Part shown: positions 7,066 to 15,700 of the stretch, piece after piece
Layout of the letters: each line of letters starts with the position of its first letter
Numbering within the stretch: the stretch's first letter is position 1
Source of the DNA: Planctomycetota bacterium
Lineage (GTDB): Bacteria > Planctomycetota > UBA1135 > GCA-002686595
Assembly (NCBI GenBank): GCA_002862085.1
Contig: PKCK01000024.1
Location: 1 to 54,139, forward strand
DNA length: 54,139 nucleotides
Direction of reading: 5' to 3'
Notes under the pieces: generated by a model
Seen by the model: only the letters and a program-made list of their open reading frames with translations
The model's database searches: none
Told to the model about the DNA's origin: nothing
Position numbers and translations under genes: made by a program

Positions 7066-8651
7066 CGGGAGCGACCGAGCGCGCCGGTTCAGATCGGACC
7101 TTCCTCCACGAGCTACCCGAGCGCTTCAACCTCTGCTCGTACTACCTGGATCGCAACCTCGACGAGGGGCGCGCGGACAAGGTCGCGGTGTTGGTCGGGG
7201 ACGCTGCGAAGACGTACGGCGAGATCGCCGCGCGCGTGCGAGCCCTCTGCGCGACCCTTCGCAGGGGTGGGCTCAGGCCCGAGGAGCGCGTGCTCTTCGT
7301 CCTCCCCGACGGGTTCGAGTTCGTCGAGGCGTGGTTCGCGGCGCTGCGCGCAGGCGGCGTCTTCGCGATGGTCAGTCCGCTCCTGAAGGAGAAGGATTAC
7401 AGCTACTACCTCGAGTACACGAAGGCCGCAGCGGTCTTCGTACACGCCTCCGTGGCGCGTGAGTTCGCGCCGGCCCTCGCCAGCTCGCGTCACTGCCGTG
7501 CGGCCTACGTCGTGGGGGGAGAGCTCGAGGGCGCGGTGCCGTTCGAAGAAGCCGTCGGCGCGGGAGTGGCGCTCACCGAGCTTCAGCACGTCGAGCCCAC
7601 CGGCCCAGACGATCTCGCCGGCTGGCTCTTCACCTCCGGCTCCACCGGCGAGCCCAAGGCCTGCGTCCACGTCCAGCGCGACTTCGCCTACGCCACGGAG
7701 ACGTACGCGCTCGAAGTCGCAGGCTACCGCGAGGACGACGTCTGCCTCTCGGTCCCCAAGCTCTTCTTCGGATACGCCACGGGGACGAACCTGATGTTCC
7801 CCTTCCGCGTGGGCGCGACCGTGGTGCTGTTCGAGGGCCGCGCCACCGCGGACGAGATCCTCGACCAGATCGAAGCGCACCGCCCGTCCTTCCTGACGGG
7901 CGTGCCGACGCTGTTCAACAACGTCCTGCGCTCCGCGCGCTGCGAGGGCGCCGATCTCTCCTGTCTGCGCATCGCACTCTCCGCGGGCGAAGCGCTGCCG
8001 CCAGCCCTGTACGCGGAGTGGAAGGAACGCACCGGCGTGGAGATCCTCGACGGCATCGGATCCGCGGAGATGTTCCACATCTACATCTCCAACCGCCCGG
8101 ACGACGTCGTGCCGGGCGCGCTCGGCACGCTCGTCCCTGGATACGAAGCAGAGATCGTCGGCCCATCGGGCCGGCCGGTCGGCGTCGACGAGCCGGGCCG
8201 CCTGCGCATCGCGGGAGGTTCGACCGCGCTCTGCTACTGGGGTGACAAGGCCAGGTCGAACGAGACGTTCCAGGGGGCGTGGTGCTCGACCGCGGACGTG
8301 TTCCGTCGGGACGCCGCAGGGGTCTTCTGGTACGTGGGCCGCGGCGACGATCTGCTCAAGGTGAGCGGCATCTGGGTGAGTCCCCTCGAGATCGAGAACG
8401 CGCTCCTCGACCACGAGGCCGTGCACGAGTGCTGCGTGCTCGGACGCGAAGACGCGGCCGGGCTCGTGAAGGCCCACGCGATCGTCGTTTGCGCCGAGGG
8501 CGTCGAGGGCTGCGACGCCGTGGCCGAAGAGCTCAGGGCCCACGCCAAGGCCCGGCTCGCGCCCCACAAGTACCCGCGCTCCTTCGAGTGGCGGACCGAG
8601 CCGCTTCCCCGGAACGACCGCGGCAAGATCGCGCGTAAGCTGCTCTCGTGA
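7062..8651 (+). CDS. benzoate-CoA ligase family acyl-CoA synthetase (candidate 2-aminobenzoate-CoA ligase)
   Basis: 529 residues from GTG 7062, which overlaps the previous stop; this length fits benzoate-CoA ligases. The ANL motifs are intact: P-loop FTSGSTGEPKACVH, adenylation motif GIGSAEMFHIYISN, the hinge GRGDDLLKVSGIWVSP and the C-terminal catalytic Lys in PRNDRGKIARKLL. The ALSAGEALP and GSAEMFHIYISN segments resemble the benzoate/2-aminobenzoate/4-hydroxybenzoate branch. It makes an aroyl-CoA from the acid, ATP and CoA, releasing AMP and pyrophosphate, in the cytoplasm. It begins a tightly overlapping run (GTGA to the amidohydrolase, ATGA to the thioesterase). An aromatic acid substrate is likely; 2-aminobenzoate is proposed because of the RidA and amidohydrolase neighbours. 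Confidence 0.93.
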   Translation: MTGATERAGSDRTFLHELPERFNLCSYYLDRNLDEGRADKVAVLVGDAAKTYGEIAARVRALCATLRRGGLRPEERVLFVLPDGFEFVEAWFAALRAGGVFAMVSPLLKEKDYSYYLEYTKAAAVFVHASVAREFAPALASSRHCRAAYVVGGELEGAVPFEEAVGAGVALTELQHVEPTGPDDLAGWLFTSGSTGEPKACVHVQRDFAYATETYALEVAGYREDDVCLSVPKLFFGYATGTNLMFPFRVGATVVLFEGRATADEILDQIEAHRPSFLTGVPTLFNNVLRSARCEGADLSCLRIALSAGEALPPALYAEWKERTGVEILDGIGSAEMFHIYISNRPDDVVPGALGTLVPGYEAEIVGPSGRPVGVDEPGRLRIAGGSTALCYWGDKARSNETFQGAWCSTADVFRRDAAGVFWYVGRGDDLLKVSGIWVSPLEIENALLDHEAVHECCVLGREDAAGLVKAHAIVVCAEGVEGCDAVAEELRAHAKARLAPHKYPRSFEWRTEPLPRNDRGKIARKLLS

Positions 8652-9427
8652 ACGATAGAGGAACGAGAGAGTTCGGGAAGCTCACGTGGCCCGAGGCCCG
8701 GGAGCTGTTCGGCAAGGACCCGGTGGCGCTGCTCCCGGTGGGCGCGACGGAGGCCCACGGGCCGCACCTGCCGCTGGACACGGACGTGACGATCGCGCGC
8801 GCCCAGGCGCGCCGCGCGGCGGAGATGATCGAGGAGCGCGGCGTTCCCGCCTTCGTGATGCCGCCCGTCTCCTACACCCTCGCGCAGTTCGCCTTCGGCT
8901 TCGCCGGGACGATCACCGTGCGCCCGACGACCCTCTGGAACCTCGTCGAGGACGTCGTGGAGAGCCTCGAGCAGCACGGCGTCCGCCGCGTGGTGCTCTG
9001 CAACGCCCACCTCGAGCTCCAGCACGTCAAGCTCCTGCGCGGTCTGCTCACCGATCACGCGGAGGTGACGGACCGCCACGCGCAGCTGCTCTTCCCCGAC
9101 ATCACCCGGCGGCGCTGGGCGAGCACCCTCGGCGAGGAGTTCCTCTCGGGGGAGTGTCACGCGGGCCGCTACGAGGCCAGCATCGTGATGGCGGCGGACC
9201 CGAGCTCGGTCCGCGAGGACGAGCGCAGGGCCCTCGCTCCGAAGGCCGTCGGCCTCGTCGAGAAGATGCTCGAAGGCGCCACCAGCTTCCTCGAGGTCGG
9301 CGCGGACGCAGCCTGGTGCGGTGACCCCGCAGCGGCCACGGCCGAAGAGGGCCTTGAATTGATCGAACAGCTGGCCACGATCGTCACCACCACCGTGGTG
9401 GAGGAGTGGCCGGAACGCTTCCGATGA
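8648..9427 (+). CDS. creatininase family amidohydrolase
   Basis: 259 residues from GTG 8648, overlapping the CoA ligase stop. The metal motif PVGATEAHGPHLPLDTD (Glu-x-His, then His and Asp) and the late motif GECHAGRYEASIVM are those of the creatininase fold, a binuclear zinc amide hydrolase family that includes creatininase, FAPy deformylase-like enzymes and MftE. The central motif, usually NGHGGN, reads NAHLELQH, keeping the His but losing the Gly pair, so the active-site loop differs. Cytoplasmic. Its tight coupling to an aroyl-CoA ligase suggests cleavage of an amide or a ring-derived lactam, or release of an amino aromatic acid from an N-acyl form. The substrate is not predictable from the sequence. 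Confidence 0.88.
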   Translation: MNDRGTREFGKLTWPEARELFGKDPVALLPVGATEAHGPHLPLDTDVTIARAQARRAAEMIEERGVPAFVMPPVSYTLAQFAFGFAGTITVRPTTLWNLVEDVVESLEQHGVRRVVLCNAHLELQHVKLLRGLLTDHAEVTDRHAQLLFPDITRRRWASTLGEEFLSGECHAGRYEASIVMAADPSSVREDERRALAPKAVGLVEKMLEGATSFLEVGADAAWCGDPAAATAEEGLELIEQLATIVTTTVVEEWPERFR

Positions 9428-9840
9428 GCGCCTACAGCACCGTCATCCAGGTCCGCTTCGGACACGTCGACCCCGCCGGCATCGCGTACTTCCCGCGTAT
9501 CTTCGACTACGTCCACGACGTCTTCGAGGAGGTCTGGGAGATGCACGTGGGGACTCGCTACTACCACCTGCTCCTGGAGGAGCGAGTGGGCTTCCCCCTC
9601 GTCCATTCCGAGGTCGACTTCAGGAAGCCCCTGCGGTTCGGTGACCGCCCTGTGGTGAGCGTCACCTGCTTCAAGCTGGGAAGGACCTCGATCGGGCTGC
9701 GCTACCGATTCATGATGGGGGGCGACACACACCTCGAAGCCCGCATGGTGACGGTCTGCACCCACACCGACACCATGGAACCCTTCGCCATCCCCGACGA
9801 CTTCAGGAAGCGCTTCGAGCTGATCCTCGAAGAGGACTGA
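9424..9840 (+). CDS. 4-hydroxybenzoyl-CoA thioesterase family acyl-CoA thioesterase
   Basis: 138 residues from ATG 9424, overlapping the amidohydrolase stop by ATGA. Hot-dog fold of the 4HBT/YbgC type: VRFGHVDPAGIAYFPRIFDYVHD contains the catalytic Asp16, followed by VHSEVDFRKPLRFGDRPVVSVT. Such enzymes hydrolyse an (aromatic) acyl-CoA to the acid and CoA. Within this operon it could recycle CoA from dead-end aroyl-CoA esters, a role reported for thioesterases of CoA-dependent aromatic pathways. The next gene, metF, starts 1 base after its stop. Confidence 0.92.
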   Translation: MSAYSTVIQVRFGHVDPAGIAYFPRIFDYVHDVFEEVWEMHVGTRYYHLLLEERVGFPLVHSEVDFRKPLRFGDRPVVSVTCFKLGRTSIGLRYRFMMGGDTHLEARMVTVCTHTDTMEPFAIPDDFRKRFELILEED

Positions 9841-9841
9841 A

Positions 9842-10723
9842 ATGACCAGCCCCGCCCCCAGCCGGATCTCGGATATCTATCTCCGTGGCGAGCCGGTGTT
9901 CAGCTTCGAGTTCTTCCCGCCCAAGACCGACAAGGGCGCGGAGAACCTGATGCAGACGGCTGCGGATCTCGCCCAGACCGTCGAGCCCGACTTCATCTCG
10001 GTCACCTACGGCGCCGGCGGATCCACCCGGGATCGGACGCACCAGATCGTCACCCGGATCCAGTCGGAGCTCGGGGTCACCGGGCTGGCGCATCTCACCT
10101 GCGTGGGCGCGACCTCCGATGAAATCGGAGCCGTCGTGGGCCGCCTCGAAGCTGCGGGGGTGCGCAACGTGCTCGCGCTGCGCGGCGACGCTCCCGAGGG
10201 GACGGAGAGCTTCGAGGCCACGCATGGCGGCTTCGCGCACGCCTCGGACCTGATCGCGTTCCTGTCGGAGCATCACGACGTCTGCATCGGGGGCGCCTGC
10301 TATCCGGAAGCGCACCCCGAGGCGACCTCGGCGGACGCGGACCTCGCGTTCGCGAAGATCAAGCAGGACGCCGGAGCCTCGTTCCTCACCACCCAGCTCT
10401 TCTTCGACGTCGGCCTCTACAACGCCTTCGTCGAGCGCGCGCGCGCCTCGGGGATCACGATCCCGATCGTGCCGGGGATCATGCCGGTGACGAACGTCTC
10501 CCAGGTCGAGCGCTTCACCCGGATGTGCGGCGCTTCGATTCCCGAGGAGCTGCTCGATCGGCTCCGACCGGTCCAGGAGGACGCCGGGGCGGTGATGGCC
10601 ACCGGCATCGAGTGGGCCATCACCCAGTGTCGGGATCTGCTCGAGGCCGGTGCTCCGGGGATCCACTTCTACACGCTCAACAAGAGCCACGCGACGCGCT
10701 CGATCCTCGCGGCGCTTCGCTGA
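9842..10723 (+). CDS. metF: methylenetetrahydrofolate reductase
   Basis: 293 residues from ATG 9842, full length for bacterial MetF. The motifs FSFEFFPPKTDKG (catalytic Glu region), ISVTYGAGGSTRDRT, GLAHLTCVGAT, NVLALRGDAPEG, CYPEAHPEA and FFDVGLYNAFVERAR are all present. It is an FAD enzyme that reduces 5,10-methylene-THF to 5-methyl-THF for methionine synthesis. It starts 1 base after the thioesterase gene, so it is probably on the same transcript as the catabolic genes. It is followed by a convergent glycosyltransferase gene 32 bases away. Confidence 0.97.
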   Translation: MTSPAPSRISDIYLRGEPVFSFEFFPPKTDKGAENLMQTAADLAQTVEPDFISVTYGAGGSTRDRTHQIVTRIQSELGVTGLAHLTCVGATSDEIGAVVGRLEAAGVRNVLALRGDAPEGTESFEATHGGFAHASDLIAFLSEHHDVCIGGACYPEAHPEATSADADLAFAKIKQDAGASFLTTQLFFDVGLYNAFVERARASGITIPIVPGIMPVTNVSQVERFTRMCGASIPEELLDRLRPVQEDAGAVMATGIEWAITQCRDLLEAGAPGIHFYTLNKSHATRSILAALR

Positions 10724-10755
10724 GATCTGCGGCGACGGCCGCCCCGTCACGGGGA

Positions 10756-11595
10756 TCAGGAGGCGGCGTCGAAGGGCGTGTCGCTGTCGAAGCCGACCTG
10801 GCAGCGGACGGCGTCGCAGGCTTCAGCGGCGGCGATCCGCCGAAGAGTCTCGTCGCTCCGCTCCCGCTCCTCATGGTGCATGTGGAAGACCACCGCCCTG
10901 TTCAGGAGCGCCTTCTGCGGGAAGCCTGCTCGCAGGAGGCGCAGCTCCAGGTCCCTGTCCTCGTGGCCGTAGATGGTCCAGGCCTCGTCGTATCCGTTGA
11001 CGGACACGAAGGCCTCCCGGGGGAGGCTGAAGTTGACGCCCATCAGCTTGCGCGGCCGGGGATGCAGCGTGCTGGCGATGGGGCGCGGGAGGCGCACGCC
11101 GAGGCTCCAGCGCTTCGTGTCGCCGGACATCCGGCTCCGGAGCAGACGCGAGGAGAACGCGCTGTCGAAGTCGCCCGCCTCGATCTGCGCGAAGTCGACC
11201 TCCGATGAGAGGGCGGGGCCCAGTTTGACGCGGCGCCCGCAGAGCACGCGCCTGCCATCGGCGGCTGCGACGTGGTCCTCGACCCACGCGCGGTGGGGGA
11301 AGCTGTCGCCGTCGAGGAAGATGAAGTGCGAGCCCTGCGCGCGGCGCGCGGCCTCGTTCATGATCCGCGCCTTGCGGTAGCCGCGGTCGGACTGCCAGAC
11401 GCGGTGGACCGGGAAGGGAGCGCGCGCGGCCCAGCGGTCGATCACGGCACCCGTCTCATCGCCCGAGCCGTCGTCACCGATGAGGACCTCGCCGGGATGC
11501 ACCGTCTGGCGGCAGAGCGACGCCAGCCCCAGCTCCAGCTCCCTGGGCTGGTTGTAGGTGCTGATGAGGACGCTCGTGTCGGCTGCGCGGACCAT
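10756..11595 (-). CDS. glycosyltransferase family 2
   Basis: 279 residues from ATG 11595; a GTG at 11604 would add three. GT-A fold with intact motifs: SVLISTYNQP at the start, IGDDGSGDET, the metal-binding DGDS within FIFLDGDSFPHRAW, and the C-terminal GYDEAWTIYGHEDRDLELRLLRAGF, which is the galactosyltransferase-like catalytic ED motif. It transfers a sugar from an NDP-sugar to an unknown acceptor, probably for surface polysaccharide or LPS. No membrane helix is evident. The other GT-like gene lies directly upstream (46 bases from its stop), so they probably share a transcript. Confidence 0.92.
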   Translation of the reverse strand: MVRAADTSVLISTYNQPRELELGLASLCRQTVHPGEVLIGDDGSGDETGAVIDRWAARAPFPVHRVWQSDRGYRKARIMNEAARRAQGSHFIFLDGDSFPHRAWVEDHVAAADGRRVLCGRRVKLGPALSSEVDFAQIEAGDFDSAFSSRLLRSRMSGDTKRWSLGVRLPRPIASTLHPRPRKLMGVNFSLPREAFVSVNGYDEAWTIYGHEDRDLELRLLRAGFPQKALLNRAVVFHMHHEERERSDETLRRIAAAEACDAVRCQVGFDSDTPFDAAS

Positions 11596-11641
11596 GGCGC
11601 GCACAGATTAGCAGAGCGGCCTGCGCGCGGTCCGAGCTGCG

Positions 11642-12586
11642 TCAGTTGACGGACGCTGCCTGGGACGCTTCGGCGTGAACGCGCGCGAGGCGTCGTCCGA
11701 TGCGCACGGAGCGCGGGGCCAGCCGGAGCCATGGGTCGGCCCAGGAGCTCTCCCCTGCAGCCGGCGCGGCCTGACCGAGGCCCCGGAGCGCCGCAGCCAT
11801 CCCGGTCGCGCGTGCGCGCAGCTCGCGCTCGACGGCCTCCTCGGTGATCTTTGCGACGGGAACCTCGAGGTGCATCACTGCGTTCGGGGCGTGAGCGACC
11901 CTGTGACCTCCCTCCCGCGCTCGAAGCGCGGCGTGGATGTCGGCAGCGGGCGAGTCCATCGGCGCCAGGTTCCTCTCGAAGGGGCTTTCGAGCAGCCAGT
12001 CCCGGCGCCAGGCCACGTTCGCAGCCGATGGAAGGGGCCCCGGCGCGAAGCTCTCGGACGCGACGTATTCGCGGGCCCCCTCGGGAAGCCGGTGGACCGG
12101 GCTGGGGTCGAGCTCGAGACGGTGTGCGCCGAGGCGGCGGTACCAGCGAGGCACGACGCCGCCCGTGAAGACCGGCTCGACGGGCCCGCCCACGCAGGTG
12201 AGGTGGGGAGCCCGCCTGAAGGGGGCCACCAGCTCGCGGAGCCAGGCCTGAGAGGGGTCAGCGCCGATCCTGGTCAGAACGAGCACCTCGGCCGAGGTCG
12301 CTCGAGCCGCGGCGTTCACTGCAGCACCCCTGTCGCCGCCTGGTTCGAGCACGACCAGATCCACCATGGCCTCGAGTGCATCGTGCGCGGATGCGCCCGG
12401 ATCGTCCGACCACCGGTCGAGCACGAGAAGGAGCTCGGCGCCGACCGCAGCGGTCCGGTCGCGGAGGACGCTCAGCGTCCTGCGGAGCTCCGGACCGTCC
12501 CCGGACGCGGTCAAAGCGACGGCGGTCCGCGGGAGATCCGGGAGGAGGTCCCTGCGAGTCGTACCGAGTGGGCAGCGGGAAGACAT
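11642..12586 (-). CDS. glycosyltransferase family 2-like protein with degenerate metal motif
   Basis: 314 residues from ATG 12586. The order of elements follows GT-A family 2: an initial AVALTASGDGPELRRTLSVL, a middle NAAARATSAEVLVLTRIGADPSQAWLREL and a WRRDWLL segment before a conserved-looking HAPNAVMHLEV. Where active enzymes have an Asp-x-Asp metal motif (typically TDDD), this protein reads TRIGAD, so metal-dependent activity is doubtful. It may be an inactive partner of the intact glycosyltransferase encoded just downstream, or a metal-independent variant. It is cytoplasmic with no clear helix. The next coding region upstream (the propeller gene) ends 203 bases away on the same strand. 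Confidence 0.75.
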   Translation of the reverse strand: MSSRCPLGTTRRDLLPDLPRTAVALTASGDGPELRRTLSVLRDRTAAVGAELLLVLDRWSDDPGASAHDALEAMVDLVVLEPGGDRGAAVNAAARATSAEVLVLTRIGADPSQAWLRELVAPFRRAPHLTCVGGPVEPVFTGGVVPRWYRRLGAHRLELDPSPVHRLPEGAREYVASESFAPGPLPSAANVAWRRDWLLESPFERNLAPMDSPAADIHAALRAREGGHRVAHAPNAVMHLEVPVAKITEEAVERELRARATGMAAALRGLGQAAPAAGESSWADPWLRLAPRSVRIGRRLARVHAEASQAASVN

Positions 12587-12789
12587 GGCGCCGGTGCGAT
12601 GGTGGACGTCGGGCGGCGAAGGCCAGGAGGGGCCCGAGGATCCGTCTCCGCAGCGTGGACGGAGTGGCCGGGGCGCCCTCGAAGAGCGGTCATTCGCCCG
12701 TCATCCAGGCCGGGCGGCCCCCGCTCGCCGACGCCAGCGCGGCGACGACGAGCACGGGCCTCGCGATCGGATCGGATCCGTGCGGGGGG

Positions 12790-15700
12790 TCACATCCCGT
12801 CGGCTTCCTCGGCGTGTGCGTCGAAGATCGCCTGCAGTTCCTCCTCGGCATCCTCGAAGGCGATCCACTCCGTGGTCTGCTGCTCCGGGTCGTTGTGGAC
12901 CTCGAAGGTCTGCGTCTGCACCTCGCCGCCGACGCTCATGCGGACCGTGTAGAGCCCGGGACCGACGCGTCGCGCGCGGCGGCGGCGCCCCTCCGCGTCG
13001 CGGTTCCCGGACGCGCGCAGGTTCCACTGGACCTGGTGCAGCCCCTTGTTCGTGGGTGCCTCCAGAGTGGCGACGATGGCTCCGGTGCCGTCGATGACCT
13101 CGAGGGACATCTCGCGGGCGCGGCGCGTCAACGCGTAGAAGATCGTCGCCCCCTCGTACGGATTGGTCGCAGCGAAGCCATGGTTGCCTGCCCGGCCTCG
13201 GCTCTTTCCTCGAGCGCGGAGATGCACGTCGGTCGGACGGAAGAGCGTCGCGTCGGCATCCATCGCGTCCTTCGACATCTGCGACATCGCGGAGATGTCG
13301 CAGATCCACACGCTGCGTCCATGCGTGCCGGCGACCAGCTCTCCCATGAGGTCGTGCTGGGCGAGGTCGTGGACGGGGACCGTCGGAAGGTTGCTGTTGA
13401 AGCGGGTCCACGAGGCGCCACGATCGATCGAGGCGTAGACGCCGTGCTCGGTCCCCAGATAGAGGACGTCCTCGTTTCGTGCGTCCTCGAGGATCGCTCG
13501 GACGCTGCCGGCCTCGTCGGGGAGGTTGCTGCGCAAGGACGTCCAGGTCTGACCGAGATCCTCGGAGACGAAGACGTGGGGCATCGTGTCGTCGCTCCGA
13601 TGCCCGTCGAAGGTCGCGTAGACGCGCTTCTTCGAGAAGCGGGACGCCTTCAGATCACTGACGTACCGGCGGCCGGGGAGGAGCTGGTCGATCGTGTCCT
13701 TGAGGAGCTTCTTCTTCTTCTTCTTCTTCGTGGCCGCGGGCTCGTCGGGCTCTGCCTCGGGCTCTGCCGCCGTGGCTTCCTCCGCGGCTTCCTCTACAGC
13801 TTCCTCTGCAGCTTCCTCTGCAGCGTCCTCTTTCGGGTCTCCGGCGTCCGTCCTGGCGCCGGCCCAGTCGAAGCGGAAGGCGCCGCCCGCGGCCTCGATG
13901 CGACCGCTGATGGTCCCGTCCGCGAGGACGACCTTGGAGGTGAAGTCCAGGGTGAGCGACTCGCCCTCGAAGCGGAAACTGAGGTCTCCGGTCGACTCCT
14001 TCCAGCGGACGCGCTTCAGGGGACCGTCGCCGATGTCCGAAGCGAGGCTGCCCGTCACCTTGCCGGCCTCGTCGACCGCGAGGGTGATGGTGAAGACGCC
14101 GTCGTCGTCGCTCTCGATCCCTTCGCCCTCGGCCTTGCAGCGCCAGTCGCCTGCGAGCGTCACGTCCAGCGAGGGACTGATCAGCGCGACCCGCTGGGCA
14201 CCCTCCGTCGCGCTCTCGTCGCCGCTCTCGGCGTCCTCCTCGCCGACCTCGAACGCGGGCTTCCCGTTGAGCGCCATGAGGTCGATCCACTCGTCACCGC
14301 CGTCCTCGGTCATCCAGAGCGCGCCGTCGTCGGTGCCGACGTAGAGCACGTCCCGATCGAGGGGGGACTCCACGAGAGCCACCGCGGCGCCGCGGTCGGT
14401 CGCCGTGATCTCCGGTGAGATGGGTCGCTGACGAGAGCCCTTCTCGACGGAGTGGAACACGCGGTTACCCGCGCTGTAGTAGATGCTGGGGTTGAACGCC
14501 GAGAGGATGAAGGGCGTGTTCCAGTTGAAGCGGTAGGACTTCTCACCCCGACCCGATCGCGGGCGCAGATAGCCGCCTTCGCCGGTGCTGAAGTCGCGCC
14601 GGCCCATGCCGCCGTTCTGGCTCTCGTAGTAGACGAGCTCGGGGTTGGTCGGATCGACGATGCAGCGGAAGCCGTCGCCGCCGCCCACGCGGAACCACGC
14701 CTCGTTGGTCGCCGCGCCGCCGGCCGTGCGCGAGGGGCCGCCCCAGGAGCCGTTGTCCTGCAGGCCGCCGTACACGTTGTAGAACGCCCGCGGGCCCACC
14801 GTCACGTTGTAGAACTGGCCGAGGGCGAGCTTGTTGTGGTGGTCCCAGTGGGACATCCGATCGCGGGTGACGTAGATGCCGCCGTCGTTGCCCAGGATGA
14901 TGTGGCGTCCGTCGGCCGGGTCCACCCACAGTGCGTGGTGATCGACGTGGACCGAGCCGTCGTGGCCGTCGCTCGTGAAGGTCTCGCCGCCGTCGCTGGA
15001 GCGATGGAGCCGCGTGCCCAGCACGTAGATGTAGCTCTCGTCGCTCGGGTCCACGCGGATCTCGCTGTAGTACATCGGGCGCGGGTTGAGCGAGTTGATC
15101 CGCGTCCAGGTGGCGCCGCGGTCGGTCGACTTGAAGATGCCGCCGTACTGGAACCCCTCGGGGCCCTGCTCGCCCTGCGCGTTGGAGCGCTGGCCGCCGA
15201 GTCCGATCCCGAAGGGGCCATCACGCCGGCGCCCGTGGACGTCGAGGCGCTCCTCCTCCTCCTGGGGGCGACGATCGAAGGTGATCTCCAGGTTGACGAG
15301 CTCGCCGTCCCGCACGACCTCGAGCGCCGCGACGTCGCCGGCGAAGTAGTCACGGAGGACGCGGCGGAGCTTGGCCTGGTCGATGATGGCGGTGTCCGCG
15401 ATCCGCAGGACGAGGTCGCCTGCCTCGAGGCCGGCTTTCGCGCCCGGCGAATCCTCGGTGACCGAACCGACCCGCGCGCCGACCTCGGAGCTCTCGAAGG
15501 AGATCCCGAACCAGGCGGCGTTCTCGGGCTCCTGGGTGATCCACTCGGTCTCGACCACGGCGAAGACGTTGTCGGGGTTCGAGCCCGACCATGAGACTCC
15601 GATGCGGCCGAGGTTCACCGTCGGGAGACCCTCGGTGATCTTCTCGATCGTGGCGCCACCGTCGGTCGTACGCCACAGGGCCGAGCCATCGCCCCACTTC

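Noticed and set aside
12587..12789. A frame ending ARPVLVVAALASASGG on the minus strand between the propeller and GT genes
   Set aside because: Only about 22-30 codons remain after any start codon; too short and overlapping the propeller gene end.
13690..13850. Repeated GCTTCCTCTGCA-type units looking like a tandem repeat
   Set aside because: They encode the Glu/Ala-rich stretch of the propeller protein in frame, so they are low-complexity coding sequence, not a separate repeat element or CRISPR.
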